Positions 1 through 9,651 of a stretch of 64,000 nucleotides of DNA are shown here, piece after piece (within the stretch, counting starts at the first letter, position 1; every line of letters begins with the position of its first letter). Position numbers and translations under genes: made by a program. The stretch is from UBA1275 sp002323515 (GTDB lineage: Bacteria > Bacteroidota > Rhodothermia > Balneolales > Balneolaceae), in assembly GCA_964007875.1 (NCBI GenBank), contig CAXGAH010000013.1:1-64000 (forward strand). The letters run 5' to 3'. The notes under the pieces were generated by a model, which was not told the origin of the DNA, made no database searches, and worked only from the letters and a program-made list of their open reading frames with translations.

Positions 1-932
1 ACGATGCATCAAAAGGCTTTGTGAATTACTCTGGATGGCTCGATGATAAAGATGGCACTCCATCGCTTGTATGTGGTGATGTAACAGGAGATTATTTTGT
101 TTCTGCCTTAGATGGCTCTTTTATTTTACGTCATTCGGTAAGAATGGCACCACAGTACCCTCTTATAGGAAGGGATTCAACAGCTGCTGATGTTACGGGT
201 AATGGTTTTGTATCAGCATATGATGCAGCAACAGTTTTAAAATATATAGTTGGCTTACCTGTGACGTTAAATTGTGGTGGGAATAGTAATGCATTAAAGG
301 ATATACAGAAACCCTTGATTACATGGTCACCAAAAATTTCAGAGGGTCAAGATATACTTACTGTACCAATCAATATATCGAATATTAATGCTGGTATAAA
401 TTCTATTGAAATTCAAATACCGCATAAAAATAGTATTCGGTTAAGCTCAATTTCTCAAAAACCAGAGAACTGGGAAGTACTTGAACATACTTCAGATCAA
501 TTTCTAAATATAGCCATGTATGGTATAGATGAGTTACGCGATGACCTTACATTAGAATTACATTTTGAAATCTTAGAATTAAAACCAAATGTAAATTTTA
601 CGGGTACAATTCGAGTAAATGAACATTCAAGAATATCTATGGAACCGTATAATTTGGATATTATACCTAAGGTCTTTCAATTATATCAAAACTATCCTAA
701 TCCCTTTAACCCTAGTACTCAGATCGATTTTTCTCTTCCTGAAACTGCAAAGGTTCAATTACAGATTTATAATATATTAGGTCAAAAAGTACAAACACTA
801 AAGAATGAGCGTATGGCGCCAGGATATTACAGTGTAACTTTTGACGCAAATAACTTATCGAGTGGAGTATACATTTATCAGTTACAAATGGGTAATAAGA
901 TTATTACTAAAAGAATGTTACTATTGAAATAA
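1..932 (+). CDS. Secreted dockerin-repeat protein with T9SS type A sorting domain (5' end outside window)
   Basis: The frame is open from the first bases, so this is the C-terminal part of a longer secreted protein; the GTG at 21 is not needed as a start. Two dockerin-like calcium loops are visible (CGDVTGDYFVSALDGS and ADVTGNGFVSAYDAA), each with the D-x-T-G-x-x-x-V-S-A-x-D pattern. A beta-rich segment follows (around LTVPINISNINAGINSIEI) that resembles a cohesin-type sandwich. The last ~85 residues carry the type A T9SS sorting signature NYPNPFNPSTQI, then the IYNILGQKV and SSGVYIYQLQ strands, ending KRMLLLK. Such proteins are exported by Sec, cross the outer membrane through the T9SS and are attached to the surface or released. 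The catalytic or binding part lies upstream of the window, so the substrate is unknown. The sorting domain is certain in type; the cohesin resemblance is tentative. Confidence 0.85.
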   Translation, partial: DASKGFVNYSGWLDDKDGTPSLVCGDVTGDYFVSALDGSFILRHSVRMAPQYPLIGRDSTAADVTGNGFVSAYDAATVLKYIVGLPVTLNCGGNSNALKDIQKPLITWSPKISEGQDILTVPINISNINAGINSIEIQIPHKNSIRLSSISQKPENWEVLEHTSDQFLNIAMYGIDELRDDLTLELHFEILELKPNVNFTGTIRVNEHSRISMEPYNLDIIPKVFQLYQNYPNPFNPSTQIDFSLPETAKVQLQIYNILGQKVQTLKNERMAPGYYSVTFDANNLSSGVYIYQLQMGNKIITKRMLLLK

Positions 933-1156
933 TTGAATTTATTTCTTGTAGTCTAATAATTAAATTGTTAATATCTTTTTACAATATTGTTAGCGTTTAC
1001 ATAGAGAAAAAATTATTAACCTTTTTAAGGTTGTTATTAGATTTAACTGAGTGTCCCTTCTAAACAAGCTCAATAGTTAGCAGAATCAGTTTAGCAAGTT
1101 TTTTATTGATACCATAACCCGAAATGATGTGGTGTGAAAACCGCGTCGTTTTTTTT

Positions 1157-1186
1157 AAGACAGCTAATTATGGCTGTCTTTTTTTT
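1157..1186 (+). terminator. Rho-independent terminator
   Basis: An 8-bp perfect stem AAGACAGC/GCTGTCTT with an 8-nt loop runs directly into a T-run on the + strand. On the other strand the stem is followed by A residues, so it should stop transcription coming from the T9SS cargo gene ending at 932. The 933-1156 stretch between them holds no recognisable gene. Confidence 0.75.
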
Positions 1187-1194
1187 GTAAACAA

Positions 1195-2604
1195 TTAAAA
1201 TAATTTTTTAAGCCACTTCAACTTACCGGTATAGGGTGGATATCGAAGAGGGATATCTATAAAAAAACCTTTCTTCATTATACTCTTCATGTGAGAAAAG
1301 GTTTCAAACGAATGCCGACCATGATAGGAGCCAATCCCACTTGGACCAACTCCTCCAAAAGCTAAATGAGGATTTCCTAAATGAGCGACGGTGTCGTTTA
1401 TGGCCCCACCTCCAAAGTTAAGTGTATGTGTAAAGAGGGAATGCATGTTGGGATCTTTCGAAAACAGGTAGCATGCAAGGGGATGGGCATTTTTGTTAAT
1501 GATTTTAGGTATTTCATCTACACTGCGATACCTAAGGACCGGGAGAATAGGCCCAAATATTTCTTCTTCCATAATCGAATGATTCAAGCTAAGATCGGTA
1601 AGAATAGTAGGACTAATGTATCGCTCTTCAGCCTTCGTTTCTCCGCCCATATACAGTATTGCACCCTTCGTTGATACAGAAGAATCGGGGGTCAACTTCT
1701 CTTCAAATAAACTCACTAACCTATTATAATGTTTATCAGAAACAATACGAGGATAATCTGGACTGGTTGATGCATCCGCTCCATAAAATTCGTTGATTGC
1801 ATTCTTTAAGTGTATTAATAATTCAGATTCAACTCGTTCATCCACTAGTACATAATCTGGGGCTACACAGGTTTGTCCTGCATTCATGAACTTGCCCCAG
1901 GCAATCCGTCGTGCAGTTGTTTTAAGATCTGCGGTTTGGTCAACGATGCAAGGGCTTTTTCCGCCAAGTTCTAGAGTACAGGGAATTAGTCGTGATCCAG
2001 CCGACTGGGCAACGAGACGCCCAACCTCTGTACTCCCTGTGAAAAAAATATAATCTACATCTAGCTTAACTAATTCAGCGCTAAGGGTTTCGTCCCCCGT
2101 TAACACGGATATATGGGCAGGGTTAAAAAATTCAGCTATCATACGCTGGAGTACCTCACTCACCTGAGGCGCCCATTCGGAGGGTTTTAGGAGCACAGTA
2201 TTTCCCGCAGCAATTGCTCCAATGAGAGGGCTTAAACACAATTGTACAGGATAATTCCAGGGTCCAATGATCAGGCTAAGCCCATAAGGAATTGGAATGT
2301 GGTAATTTTTCGAAGGAAAATTTATAAGTACATCACGTTGCTTTCTCGGGCGCATCCATTTTTTTAAACGACGCTTTGCGAAACGAATCTCTGATTTAAT
2401 TAGACCAATTTCTGCGCTATAAGATTCGAAAGCGGATTTTTTTAAATCTTCATTCAAGGCCTCTATTAAAGCGTCTTCATAGGTATTTAGAGCATCTTCT
2501 AAGCGTACAAGGGCGGCTAATCGGAATTGGTAGTTTAACGTTTTTCCGGAGTCATAGAATGTTTTTTGTTGTTCGTAGATCGTATGTAATGGTGTTTTTT
2601 TCAT
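1195..2604 (-). CDS. NAD(P)-dependent aldehyde dehydrogenase, ALDH3 class
   Basis: Oxidises aldehydes, probably medium or long-chain fatty aldehydes, to carboxylic acids. At 469 residues it has the length of the class 3 family, which lacks the N-terminal extension of other ALDHs. The nucleotide-binding FTGSTEVG lies at about 188-195, the general base is E212 in LELGGKSP and the catalytic nucleophile is C246 in AGQTCVAPDY. The C-terminus (IPLRYPPYTGKLKWLKKLF) is the hallmark of fatty-aldehyde-type ALDH3 proteins and may mediate membrane association. It is a single gene, separated from the divergent MFS gene by 279 bp holding a perfect palindrome. The family call is secure; the physiological substrate is not. 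Confidence 0.93.
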   Translation of the reverse strand: MKKTPLHTIYEQQKTFYDSGKTLNYQFRLAALVRLEDALNTYEDALIEALNEDLKKSAFESYSAEIGLIKSEIRFAKRRLKKWMRPRKQRDVLINFPSKNYHIPIPYGLSLIIGPWNYPVQLCLSPLIGAIAAGNTVLLKPSEWAPQVSEVLQRMIAEFFNPAHISVLTGDETLSAELVKLDVDYIFFTGSTEVGRLVAQSAGSRLIPCTLELGGKSPCIVDQTADLKTTARRIAWGKFMNAGQTCVAPDYVLVDERVESELLIHLKNAINEFYGADASTSPDYPRIVSDKHYNRLVSLFEEKLTPDSSVSTKGAILYMGGETKAEERYISPTILTDLSLNHSIMEEEIFGPILPVLRYRSVDEIPKIINKNAHPLACYLFSKDPNMHSLFTHTLNFGGGAINDTVAHLGNPHLAFGGVGPSGIGSYHGRHSFETFSHMKSIMKKGFFIDIPLRYPPYTGKLKWLKKLF

Positions 2605-2759
2605 ACTAATTGAGTTCCATTTTGTACATCTGGGTCAAGATTATACTTCAAAAATTGATCATCAAGGGTTTATTGAAAATTCATGATGGTACTTTTATAG
2701 CTGCGGCTATGTAACTTCTTACACATTTGATTTGAGAAGACTATAATTGAATGTATTTT

Positions 2760-2773
2760 GGGTAATATTACCC
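2760..2773. promoter_or_regulatory. Perfect 14-bp palindrome, candidate operator
   Basis: GGGTAATATTACCC lies in the divergent region between the aldehyde dehydrogenase and the MFS transporter. A related partial motif (TATCC...GGGTATA) follows within 20 bp. Position and symmetry fit a dimeric repressor site controlling one or both genes; there is no direct evidence of binding. Nothing else is recognised in 2605-2883. Confidence 0.35.
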
Positions 2774-2883
2774 TATCCTAAAAAGGGTATAACTAGTAGT
2801 ACAAGTTGAATAAAAATTGGTGAATTATATCTGTGCTTAGAATATTTGTCATTATTTAAATCACCTCAATTTAGTTAATTCCT

Positions 2884-4017
2884 TTGGAAACTCACCAAAA
2901 GTCAATATTGGCAGTTAGCTTTGCCCTTTTCAATTTAGGTTTGTCTTTTGCAACATGGGCGTCACGAGTTCCCGATGTGCGAGATGCTGCGTTACTCACT
3001 GCGACCACATTAGGCTATGTTCTGTTATTTAGGGGATTGGGTACGGTAATAATGATGCCCATAATTGCTTGGGCTTTACCAAATTTTGGAGCGAAACGAG
3101 TGGCTCTTTTTATGGGGAGCATGGTTGCTGTAACTTTATTCCCTATCTCGCTCATGCACCATTGGCTCAGTTTAGCCTTGTTGATGATGACGGTGGGAAT
3201 GTGCAGTAGTGGGTTCAACATCTCGTTAAATGCATTGGGCTCGGTCGTAGAAACCGAATCTGGGCAATCGCATATGTCCAAAATTCATTCCTGGTTTGGT
3301 GTGGGGACAGTGGTTGGGGCCCTAATCGGCACCTTATCTACCCGGCTATCTTTTTCGGTACACATTCATTTTGGTTTGGTATCCCTAATGATTGTATTGG
3401 TTTTGGCATTGGTTGCTCGAAACTTACCAGAGGATAAACCCGAAACGAAAGCCACTACTCCAAAATTCAAATGGCCTCATCGCGGACTGGTTGCATTGGG
3501 CATCATTACCTTTATAGCGGCGACCATAGAAACCTCGATTATGAATTGGGTTAGTTTATTTTTTACCGATCACGTTCAAGCGTCCGAAAACTGGGTTCCA
3601 TTGGGATATGCGGTTTTTGCTGGATCATTGTTGATCATGCGATTAATCGGTGATCGTTTAAAGATGAGCTTTGGTGCCCGCAATTTATTGGTCGGAGGAG
3701 CGGTATCCACGGTTAGCGGACTCCTTATAGCGGTCTATGTACCGAATTTTGTGGTAGCTATTATCGGGATGATAGCTACAGGAGCAGGGGTTGCACTGAG
3801 CTTTCCCATGTTGTTTAGCGCTGCCGGAAAAGAAGGGGCTATTGCATTAACAACCGTTGCTAGTTATGGTTATGTGGGTGGGATGGTATCCCAGCCCATT
3901 ATGGGTTGGGTGGTAGAAAGCTTTGAGCTAGCTGGAGGTTTTTTATTTGTAGCCGCCGTTACAGTAATAATTGGTATTTTAGCTTCTAGAGCTCGGCTTT
4001 TAGCTCCCACACACTAG
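2884..4017 (+). CDS. MFS transporter, YbjJ/fucose-permease-like
   Basis: A hydrophobic 377-residue protein with about 11-12 transmembrane helices. The N-terminus (FATWASRVPDVRDA) resembles the S/TWAxRxPxxRD signature of YbjJ-like major facilitator proteins, and the loop ALPNFGAKRV corresponds to MFS motif A. The frame is closed by an upstream TAG at 2872-2874, and the first usable start is TTG at 2884 (another TTG is at 2908); no ATG is present near the N-terminus. Its 3' end overlaps the convergent amylase gene by 32 bp. It probably moves a small organic solute or sugar across the inner membrane; the substrate cannot be read from the sequence. Confidence 0.85.
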   Translation: METHQKSILAVSFALFNLGLSFATWASRVPDVRDAALLTATTLGYVLLFRGLGTVIMMPIIAWALPNFGAKRVALFMGSMVAVTLFPISLMHHWLSLALLMMTVGMCSSGFNISLNALGSVVETESGQSHMSKIHSWFGVGTVVGALIGTLSTRLSFSVHIHFGLVSLMIVLVLALVARNLPEDKPETKATTPKFKWPHRGLVALGIITFIAATIETSIMNWVSLFFTDHVQASENWVPLGYAVFAGSLLIMRLIGDRLKMSFGARNLLVGGAVSTVSGLLIAVYVPNFVVAIIGMIATGAGVALSFPMLFSAAGKEGAIALTTVASYGYVGGMVSQPIMGWVVESFELAGGFLFVAAVTVIIGILASRARLLAPTH

Positions 4018-5857
4018 CTTCTTTAGGGAGTAGAACTAGGGTTGAGCCTAGTTCTTTACCGGCATTGGTAACCACATTTTCAGCGGTAGTAAAATTACCT
4101 AAGACCTCCTGAAAACGAGCAGCATCTAAGGTTTTTTCTTCATCAGATGTATTAACTAATACCATGACCGTTTGCTGCTCATGAAGTCGAAAATACACAT
4201 ATGTGTCATTCTCGGGAATAAAATGCTTCATACTTCCCTCATGTATTGCTATAGCCGTCTTCCTCCACTTTGAGAGTGTTCGAATGTAGTCAAAAGCATC
4301 GTTTTCACTCTTTGTTCTGCCTTCCTCGCTAAATATATTTCGAGAATCATCGGGCCATCCACCTGGTAAGGTTTGTCTCCAAGCTTCGTCATCGCCTCCT
4401 CTATACTCATGGCCAAACATAAATTCAGTACCGTAATAGACTTGTGGGATACCTCTCTGAGTGAGTAGTAGGGTAATAGCCATTTTAAAGGTGGCCTCAT
4501 CCTTATTTACATGCTCATAGACGCGAGACATATCGTGATTATCGAGGAAAATGACATTTTTCATGGCATCCGTATATAAATGATCTTGTCCTAGCATATA
4601 GTAAACTTTCATAAGACCATTCTCCCAGCCAAATTCTTCAGCCATTCCATCTCTTACTGCAAATGACCAGGGAAAATCGGTAATACTAGGTAGTTTGGAA
4701 TCATATCCGTCTCCTTGACCAGGTAGGTCATACTGCCAATATGCAGCGGCTGGAGGATTTACCGCCCATGCCTCACCAACAATGTTAAAGTCTGGGTATG
4801 CGGTTAAAACGGCCTCTACCCATTCCGCCATATATTCTTTATCTGGATATAAATAGGTATCCATACGAATTCCATCCACCCCAGAATATTCGATCCACCA
4901 AAGTGTGTTTATAATGAGATAGTCAGTGAGTAAAGGTTCATCCTGATTTAAATCGGGCATTTCTGGAACAAACCAGCCATCAACCAGTTTTTGCATGTCG
5001 TAATCAGAAGAATATGGGTCTGCAACGATGGATCCCTGATAATTGGTTTGCATGTATTCATCGATATTGTGCACCCAGCCTTGAGTGGGTAGGTCTCGCA
5101 TCCACCAATGTTGGTCACCTATATGGTTGTGAATCATATCCATAATTACTCTCATATCACGCTCATGAGCAGCATCTATGAGGGCCTTGTACTCGGCGTT
5201 AGAACCGTATCGTCGGTCAACTTTGTACAAGTCTGTTGCAGCATATCCATGATAGGCTCCATACTCAGGTTTCATATCATTTTCAATGATTGGAGTAAAC
5301 CAAATAGCAGTCATACCTAGATCATCCAGATAATCTAGATGTTTGGCAACACCTGCTAAATCGCCGCCTTGACGGCGTTCTGGATTTGTTCGATCGGCAG
5401 ATTCAAGCATCCCTTCAATGGTGTCATTATCTAGATTACCGTTGGCAAAGCGATCGGGCATCATTAGATAAATAACATCAGATGCATCAAATCCTTGGTT
5501 TTTGTTGGTTCGATCTTCGCGTGGTTTGAGCTCAAAGTCAAGCGTTAGGGTGGTGGATTCATGACTCAAACGAATCGGAATAGTTCCAGCTGGGGCTGCA
5601 GAACTAATATTTAGGTAAACAAACAGATAATTCGGCGAGTCCACTGCTATTTGTTTTACTAGCTCAACACCAGGATAGTCAATTACCGCTCGATGAAGTC
5701 CTAGATTAGAGCCATATAACTGAATCTGCACCTGCTCAACAGGCATATCAATCCACCAAAAAGGAGGATCTATTTTTTCGATTTGGGCATTTACACTAAA
5801 GGTGAGACCTAAACTTGAACATATACTGAATACAACGAGGTATAGATAACGCGTCAT
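3986..5857 (-). CDS. Periplasmic GH13 alpha-amylase (cyclomaltodextrinase/neopullulanase-like)
   Basis: Hydrolyses alpha-1,4 linkages in maltodextrins, cyclodextrins or pullulan. Residues 1-24 form a Sec signal peptide ending FSVNA. An N-terminal immunoglobulin-like domain (about 28-110, PPFWWIDMPVEQVQIQLYG) matches the cyclomaltodextrinase N domain. The TIM barrel carries all four GH13 regions: D240-MIHNH-245, nucleophile D333 in GIRMDTY, acid/base E362 in VGEAW, and D442 in FLDNHD. A beta-sandwich C-terminal domain finishes the protein. SusA-type periplasmic neopullulanases have this layout. No sus/TonB genes adjoin it, so it may act alone in alpha-glucan use. The TAG stop lies inside the last codons of the convergent MFS gene. 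Confidence 0.93.
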   Translation of the reverse strand: MTRYLYLVVFSICSSLGLTFSVNAQIEKIDPPFWWIDMPVEQVQIQLYGSNLGLHRAVIDYPGVELVKQIAVDSPNYLFVYLNISSAAPAGTIPIRLSHESTTLTLDFELKPREDRTNKNQGFDASDVIYLMMPDRFANGNLDNDTIEGMLESADRTNPERRQGGDLAGVAKHLDYLDDLGMTAIWFTPIIENDMKPEYGAYHGYAATDLYKVDRRYGSNAEYKALIDAAHERDMRVIMDMIHNHIGDQHWWMRDLPTQGWVHNIDEYMQTNYQGSIVADPYSSDYDMQKLVDGWFVPEMPDLNQDEPLLTDYLIINTLWWIEYSGVDGIRMDTYLYPDKEYMAEWVEAVLTAYPDFNIVGEAWAVNPPAAAYWQYDLPGQGDGYDSKLPSITDFPWSFAVRDGMAEEFGWENGLMKVYYMLGQDHLYTDAMKNVIFLDNHDMSRVYEHVNKDEATFKMAITLLLTQRGIPQVYYGTEFMFGHEYRGGDDEAWRQTLPGGWPDDSRNIFSEEGRTKSENDAFDYIRTLSKWRKTAIAIHEGSMKHFIPENDTYVYFRLHEQQTVMVLVNTSDEEKTLDAARFQEVLGNFTTAENVVTNAGKELGSTLVLLPKEASVWELKAEL

Positions 5858-5900
5858 GATGAATAATTGGTTAGTATAATTTTTGTATAGGCTGAAACTA

Positions 5901-7253
5901 TTAATTTCCTACGCTTTCGAAATAATCGACGACTAAGTGACTTAAGCTTCTAACACCTAATTCAAGACCACTTTCATCGATGTAAAAGTCAGGAGTATGG
6001 TGTCCAGCAGGGGTGCCGCCAGCGGGTAGTCCGCCTAAGAAAAAATAAAGTCCAGGTATTTGCTGTTGAAAAAATGAAAAGTCTTCGGCACCGGTGATGG
6101 CTGGCATGGTAACCACCATATTTTCACCGGCTGTTCCTTTTAACGTTGGAACCATCGCCTGGGTTAGTTCAGGATCGTTGAAGGTGACAGGGTATCCATT
6201 TGAAATAACTACTTCAGCGGCAGCGTTATTTGCTTCGGCTGTTTTTGTTGCAATTGTTGTGATTCGCTCAAAAATTGCGTCACGCATATCATTGTTAAGC
6301 GCACGAATAGTTCCCTCCATGAATACCTCTTCTGGTATAATATTACTTCTTACTCCGCCATGTATTTGCCCAATTGTGACTACAGCCGCCTCATTGATTA
6401 GTTCCATGTTTCTGCTAATAATGGTTTGCAGGTTGTTAATAATTTGTGCTGATGTTACAATTGGGTCAACTCCACTCCATGGGGCTGAACCATGAGCTTG
6501 TTTACCTTTAACAGTTATTTGAAAAGTATTAGAGCTAGCCATGATGCCACCTTCTTTGTAGGTAATCATACCCACAGGAGTCGCGTCAGATATATGTAAA
6601 CCAAAAATGGCATCTACATCTGGGTTTTTTAAAACACCCTCTTTAACCATAAGTTCTGCTCCACCTTCTTCGCCTTTAGGCGCTCCCTCTTCAGCTGGTT
6701 GAAATATAAATTTAACCGTTCCTTTGAGTTCACTTTTAAATTCAGTAAGTATTTGAGCCACGCCCATTAAAATAGCTACGTGGGTATCATGGCCACATGC
6801 ATGCATGACACCAACTTGGTTTCCTTGATACTCTCCTATGGCGGTTGATTTAAACGGGACAGGTGTACGTTCAGTCACCGGCAAAGCATCCATGTCAGCC
6901 CTAAGTGCCACCACAGGCCCTAGGGCTGCACCTTGCAAAATAGCAACTACCCCCGTATGAGCCACTCCAGTCTGAACGTCTAGACCCAACTCTGTAAGGT
7001 GTTCGGTGATATATTCAGCCGTTTTGTACTCACGATTAGATAACTCGGGGTTTTGGTGTATATGACGCCGCCACTCTATTACGCGATCCTCTAAATCAGC
7101 TGAACGACTATCGATGAGTGTTTTTAGATCTTGAGCTTGTACATAGGTAGGGCTGCTTCCCATCATAAGTACAGTCATACAAGAGGAAAACAGAAGAAGA
7201 ACTATTATTCTATAAAATGGCACGATTTTCATGGTTTTTGCTTGGAGTTTCAA
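5901..7253 (-). CDS. Exported M20-family amidohydrolase/carboxypeptidase
   Basis: A metal-dependent hydrolase of the M20D group (hippuricase, N-acyl-amino-acid or IAA-amino-acid hydrolases), cleaving the amide bond of N-acyl amino acids or small peptides. An N-terminal hydrophobic segment (about 12-32) indicates export; M8 at 7232 is an equally possible start. Metal-ligand motifs are visible: HMHACGHD-type GVMHACGHDTH with C153 and H155, and the acidic FIFQPAEEGAPKGEEGG. A dimerisation lid domain and a second half with GAEDFSFF complete the fold. It lies 43 bp downstream of the amylase start region but on the same strand and upstream of it, so the two could be co-transcribed. The substrate is unknown. 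Confidence 0.9.
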   Translation of the reverse strand: MKLQAKTMKIVPFYRIIVLLLFSSCMTVLMMGSSPTYVQAQDLKTLIDSRSADLEDRVIEWRRHIHQNPELSNREYKTAEYITEHLTELGLDVQTGVAHTGVVAILQGAALGPVVALRADMDALPVTERTPVPFKSTAIGEYQGNQVGVMHACGHDTHVAILMGVAQILTEFKSELKGTVKFIFQPAEEGAPKGEEGGAELMVKEGVLKNPDVDAIFGLHISDATPVGMITYKEGGIMASSNTFQITVKGKQAHGSAPWSGVDPIVTSAQIINNLQTIISRNMELINEAAVVTIGQIHGGVRSNIIPEEVFMEGTIRALNNDMRDAIFERITTIATKTAEANNAAAEVVISNGYPVTFNDPELTQAMVPTLKGTAGENMVVTMPAITGAEDFSFFQQQIPGLYFFLGGLPAGGTPAGHHTPDFYIDESGLELGVRSLSHLVVDYFESVGN

Positions 7254-7388
7254 AGGTTGTAAATAAATCTAATGAAGCTGAGAAGGATAGTTTGTAGAAA
7301 AATCTAACCGTCGCTCATCTTCAATAATTTCAGCAAAAAAGCTCAAATCTACAAGCGATTGCTGACACACAAGGTAATGGGCAATACC

Positions 7389-8498
7389 TTAACTAAGTTC
7401 TAACATGCGTTCCAAGGATAGAACGGCATATTTTGCAACCTCTGGATCCACTTTAATACGGTTCACCACTCTACCCGCTTCAATTTCTTCTAATGACCAC
7501 ACTAGATGAGGTAGGTCAATTCGATTCATTGTTAAACAGGGGCACATAAATGGATTAAGGGATTCAATTTGTTTGTCAGGATGTTCGGCGATGATGCGAT
7601 TGACTAAATTCATTTCGGTTCCAATGGCCCACATAGACCCTGATGGAGCAGCTTCGATGGTATTGATAATATAATTAGTGGAACCGGCATAGTCAGAATG
7701 TTGAACGACATCAAATGTACATTCAGGATGCACAATAACCTGTATTTTAGGATCTCGCATTTTTGCGTGTTCAATATGTTGAACGGTGAATTTTTCATGT
7801 ACAGAGCAATGCCCCTTCCAAAGAATGACTCGAACATCTTCCCATGCGCCATCAAATTCAAATTCATTCGCTATAGGGTCATACACACACATATGCTCGA
7901 GAGCAATGCCAAGTTCGAAGGCCGTGTTTCGTCCTAAATGCTGGTCAGGTAAAAAGAGTATTCGCTCTTTTTTCTCAAATGCCCATGTTAACATAGTATG
8001 AACATTGCCTGAGGTTACACATGCTCCTCCATATTTCCCCACAAATCCTTTAATTGCTGCAGTTGAATTTACGTAGGTGAGAGGAAGTATGGTATCATCC
8101 CAAATTTTTTGCATACGCTCCCAACCCCGCTCGGTCTGCTCAATATCGGCCATATCTGCCATGGAACATCCCGCTCTCATGTCGGGTAAAATTACCTGCA
8201 CATCCTCTTTGGTCAGCATGTCGGCTGTCTCCGCCATAAAATGAACCCCACAAAAAACAATGTATTCCGCCTCTGGCATCTCGGCACAAATCTGAGCTAA
8301 TTTTAATGAATCGCCTCGAGCGTCGGCAAAATCAATAACTTCGTCTTTTTGATAATGATGGCCCGGAATAAACAGACGAGCACCCAAACGGCTTTTAATT
8401 TCTGATACACGACTTGCCATTTCATCACTACTTAATTCATAATAGTGATTGGGAATTCTCAGATCGGTTTCTACACCTAATAAGTCGTTTAGCTCCAT
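7389..8498 (-). CDS. nadA: Quinolinate synthase NadA
   Basis: Condenses iminoaspartate with dihydroxyacetone phosphate to quinolinate in de novo NAD synthesis. The 369-residue length matches the Bacillus-type enzyme, and the three cysteines that hold its [4Fe-4S] cluster are present at C111 (RAGCSM), C231 (KGHCSVH) and C321 (CPCLTMN). Substrate motifs GHHYQKDEV and CGVHFMAETADML are intact. It lies downstream of nadC on the same strand with a 184-bp gap; a cysteine desulfurase sits just beyond nadC in the opposite direction and probably provides sulfur for the cluster, as in Bacillus. No nadB is present in the window. Confidence 0.97.
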   Translation of the reverse strand: MELNDLLGVETDLRIPNHYYELSSDEMASRVSEIKSRLGARLFIPGHHYQKDEVIDFADARGDSLKLAQICAEMPEAEYIVFCGVHFMAETADMLTKEDVQVILPDMRAGCSMADMADIEQTERGWERMQKIWDDTILPLTYVNSTAAIKGFVGKYGGACVTSGNVHTMLTWAFEKKERILFLPDQHLGRNTAFELGIALEHMCVYDPIANEFEFDGAWEDVRVILWKGHCSVHEKFTVQHIEHAKMRDPKIQVIVHPECTFDVVQHSDYAGSTNYIINTIEAAPSGSMWAIGTEMNLVNRIIAEHPDKQIESLNPFMCPCLTMNRIDLPHLVWSLEEIEAGRVVNRIKVDPEVAKYAVLSLERMLELS

Positions 8499-8682
8499 AG
8501 AACAAAAAATAATCGGTTTAACCTAAGTTCAAGCTACCTATGATCAAATCGGCATTTACGGTTTTGATTGTGTGTGAACTCTATGATTATACATGAACAC
8601 GCGTAAGATAGCATTTTTATCAGAAATACTTTGTACCACCACAACCATGGTTATTCATTTCAGGGTTCCAATTCAGGCACTT

Positions 8683-9513
8683 TTAATCAATGTAAAAGCT
8701 AATATCGCATGCCTTTACGGAATGGGTAATCCACCCTACAGAAATTACATCTGCCCCACAGCCTTTATAGGCTGCTATGTTATCAGGGTTTATTCCGCCC
8801 GATAGTTCAACTATGATCGATTTCGGAATGTGTTGGCGTAGCTCTTTTACTTGACCAGGAGCCTGGTTGTCCAACATAATAACATCCACTTCGGCTTTCA
8901 CTGCTTGTTGCACTTGATCTAGAGTCTCAACCTCTACTTCAATTTTTATCATGTGCCCTTGCTGTTTTCGAACCAGCTCCACTGCTTTTTCTATACTTCC
9001 CGCTGCCGTAATGTGATTATCCTTAATCATAACCCCATCATCTAGCCGAAATCGGTGATTAAAACCTCCACCACAACGTACGGCGTATTTTTGCACCATT
9101 CGTAAACTTGGCAAAGTTTTACGCGTATCGGCGACTTTGATGCTAGGATCATCTAAGCGCCGAATTAGATCCTGAGTTGAACTGGCAATTCCTGAGAGGT
9201 GTTGCAATAGATTTAAAATGACTCGTTCACCGCTCAGCAAGGTGCCCACCGGTCCGTTCACATGGGCAAGAATCGACCCTTCTTCAAAGCCCTGACCATC
9301 TTCAACCAACCAAGAAAGCTCAACGCCTCCACCCAATGCGTAATATACCCGCTCTACTACCTGCATACCCGCAAAAATTCCTGACTGCCTTGCCACGAAG
9401 CGACCATTTTTTCGGTTTAATGCATCAAAAAGCCATTGGCTAGACCAGTCACCCATTCCAAGGTCTTCTTCCAGGGCTTGTTTAATAAGATGATCTAAGC
9501 TTATTGGGTTCAT
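8683..9513 (-). CDS. nadC: Nicotinate-nucleotide pyrophosphorylase (quinolinate phosphoribosyltransferase) NadC
   Basis: Converts quinolinate and PRPP to nicotinate mononucleotide, CO2 and pyrophosphate, the step after NadA. At 276 residues it is of normal length. Recognisable segments are the N-terminal LIKQALEEDLGMGDWSS, DTRKTLPSLRMVQKYAV, the substrate-binding NHRFRLDDGVMIKDNH, EVEVETLDQV, and the C-terminal ELSGGINPDNIAAYKGCGAD phosphate-binding region. It is the first gene of a probable nadC-nadA unit and faces the cysteine desulfurase gene across a 138-bp divergent region. Confidence 0.97.
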   Translation of the reverse strand: MNPISLDHLIKQALEEDLGMGDWSSQWLFDALNRKNGRFVARQSGIFAGMQVVERVYYALGGGVELSWLVEDGQGFEEGSILAHVNGPVGTLLSGERVILNLLQHLSGIASSTQDLIRRLDDPSIKVADTRKTLPSLRMVQKYAVRCGGGFNHRFRLDDGVMIKDNHITAAGSIEKAVELVRKQQGHMIKIEVEVETLDQVQQAVKAEVDVIMLDNQAPGQVKELRQHIPKSIIVELSGGINPDNIAAYKGCGADVISVGWITHSVKACDISFYID

Positions 9514-9651
9514 AAGAACTAAGTGGGTTTGAGTGGTACTTTTTTAATAATTTACTGATAGTCGTTTTAACCGCTATAAAACAGGTATAAGGTACGCAGA
9601 TACCATCACTAAAACACTTTTCTTAGTCTCTTTAAAGTAAAACAAGCGCTA
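9514..9651. promoter_or_regulatory. Divergent promoter region between nadC and the cysteine desulfurase gene
   Basis: A 138-bp AT-rich spacer separates the two divergent starts and must hold both promoters. It contains a GGTAT...ATACC inverted repeat with an 11-nt spacer near 9585-9605. This could bind a repressor of NAD synthesis, but it does not match an operator that I recognise. Confidence 0.35.

Noticed and set aside
1381..1674. Open frame opposite the aldehyde dehydrogenase gene
   Set aside because: It lies antisense inside a well-supported gene and reads as low-quality protein; typical of other-frame shadows throughout the window.
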